A DNA stretch of 64,000 nucleotides, taken from the NCBI RefSeq assembly GCF_003946545.1, contig NZ_RHOA01000003.1, positions 186,001-250,000 of the forward strand, written 5' to 3'. The stretch's first letter is position 1; every line of letters begins with the position of its first letter. Made by a program: the position numbers and the translations under genes. This stretch comes from Levilactobacillus tangyuanensis (GTDB taxonomy: Bacteria; Bacillota; Bacilli; Lactobacillales; Lactobacillaceae). Below the pieces are notes generated by a model. That model worked only from the letters and a program-made list of their open reading frames with translations. It was not told where the DNA came from and did no database searches. Below are positions 63,471 to 64,000 of the stretch, in pieces.

Positions 63471-64000
63471 AGAATATCTTTTCGATTAAGACTTGAGGAA
63501 TAACCATGCCCTTTCTTTTATCGACGTCGATAATCTTTGCCTCGTAACTTATGAGAATATGCTACTAAAAATATCAATTCAGTTAACCGGCAAGTCGCTG
63601 ACGACATGCACGTGTCTGCCGATTACGCTGCTCAGCAGCTAGTTTGGTTGCCGCTCACTAAACTAGCTCGCAGACTTACCAACCACATTCGTCTGATTGC
63701 TGCCAATTTAGTTTAATTTTAACTAAGCGCTGCCGTCACGACTGAATGCGGTCAGCAAACCTATTCACCGGTTAAAGCCAGACAAAATCGGTATTTTGCA
63801 GGCGGATTCTCCGTTAATTTCATGGTCAGGTCTCCGTCTAAAGCCTGAACGTGTGCTTAGAATCAACGTCTAAAATCACGTTATGCCAGTCGGTTCTGAT
63901 ATCACTTGACTCTAGGTTATTGCTGTCGGTTCTTAAACTCAAGTGCCAGACAAACACAGATTGCCAATTAGGGATATTAGACAGGATTTGCTGACTAGCT
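63471..64000. other. Gene-free region next to dif
   Basis: About 530 bases without a credible reading frame on either strand. It contains a perfect 9-bp inverted repeat AGCTAGTTT (63637-63645) / AAACTAGCT (63660-63668), a 7-bp repeat CACTTGA (63903-63909) / TCAAGTG (63939-63945), and the repeated string GTCGGTTCT (63889 and 63925 regions). No RNA family or promoter is recognised. Confidence 0.6.

Noticed and set aside
63521-63530. Palindrome TCGACGTCGA near dif
   Set aside because: A 10-bp palindrome alone is not significant and has no promoter or gene beside it.
1-64000. CRISPR array, tRNA, rRNA, prophage or insertion sequence
   Set aside because: No regularly spaced repeats, tRNA-like cloverleaf strings, transposase or phage genes were seen; the only tyrosine recombinases are XerC and XerD.

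Overview
The window is a piece of a low-to-medium G+C Firmicute chromosome, most likely a member of the Lactobacillaceae (Levilactobacillus or Lactiplantibacillus type). Pointers are a KxYKxG-type signal with an LPQTG sorting motif on a surface protein, an FMN riboswitch in front of an ECF-type RibU, thymidylate synthase and DHFR of L. casei size and motifs, a Mn-dependent pyrophosphatase, PepT, HslVU and conserved Gram-positive gene blocks. I cannot name the species from the sequence alone. Almost everything is core genome on the + strand. I see no tRNA, rRNA, CRISPR array, prophage or insertion sequence.

Layout: 1-3240, an RND/MMPL exporter broken by a one-base shift in an A run. 3.6-7.1 kb, a large LPXTG surface protein behind a promoter with a cre-like site. 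7.3-16.3 kb, trmK, a Nif3-like gene, pepT, clpB with a CtsR-type operator, and dnaE. 16.4-19.2 kb, transaldolase and pyruvate kinase. 19.4-24.6 kb, cvfB-xerD-ribT-scpA-scpB-rluB, then riboswitch and ribU. 24.7-31.8 kb, ypbB-recQ-LysM gene, cmk, rpsA, der and hup. 32.0-39.7 kb, a TPR protein, YitT (minus), cca, an ABC-F protein, thyA-folA and a hemolysin III-like gene (minus). 39.8-42.5 kb, degV-ypmR-ypmS-yozE. 42.8-47.6 kb, rbgA(ylqF)-rnhB-dprA-topA. 47.7-49.5 kb, a minus-strand cassette: DUF2087 regulator, GIY-YIG gene with an internal stop, and a CAT-like acyltransferase. 49.7-53.6 kb, xerC-hslV-hslU and an aldose-epimerase-like gene; then plsY (minus). 54.5-59 kb, parE-parC behind a LexA-type box. 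59.1-63.4 kb, a LysR regulator, ppaC, a secreted metzincin, msrB-msrA and a NUDIX gene. 63.4-64.0 kb is gene-free and begins with a near-canonical XerCD dif site.

Many genes serve chromosome replication, segregation and resolution: DnaE, ScpA/ScpB, XerD, XerC, topoisomerases I and IV, HU, and dif itself. With dif at 63443-63470 the window lies next to the replication terminus. Regulation readable in the sequence includes a CtsR-type operator (clpB), a LexA-type operator inside the parE promoter, cre-like sites at the surface-protein gene and pyk, an FMN riboswitch (ribU), and several unassigned palindromes near promoters.

I find no large undescribed system. The points most worth checking are the dif site and its gene-free flank, the inverted cassette sitting where trmFO is found in B. 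subtilis, two recently broken genes, and uncharacterised structured leaders before rbgA and xerC.
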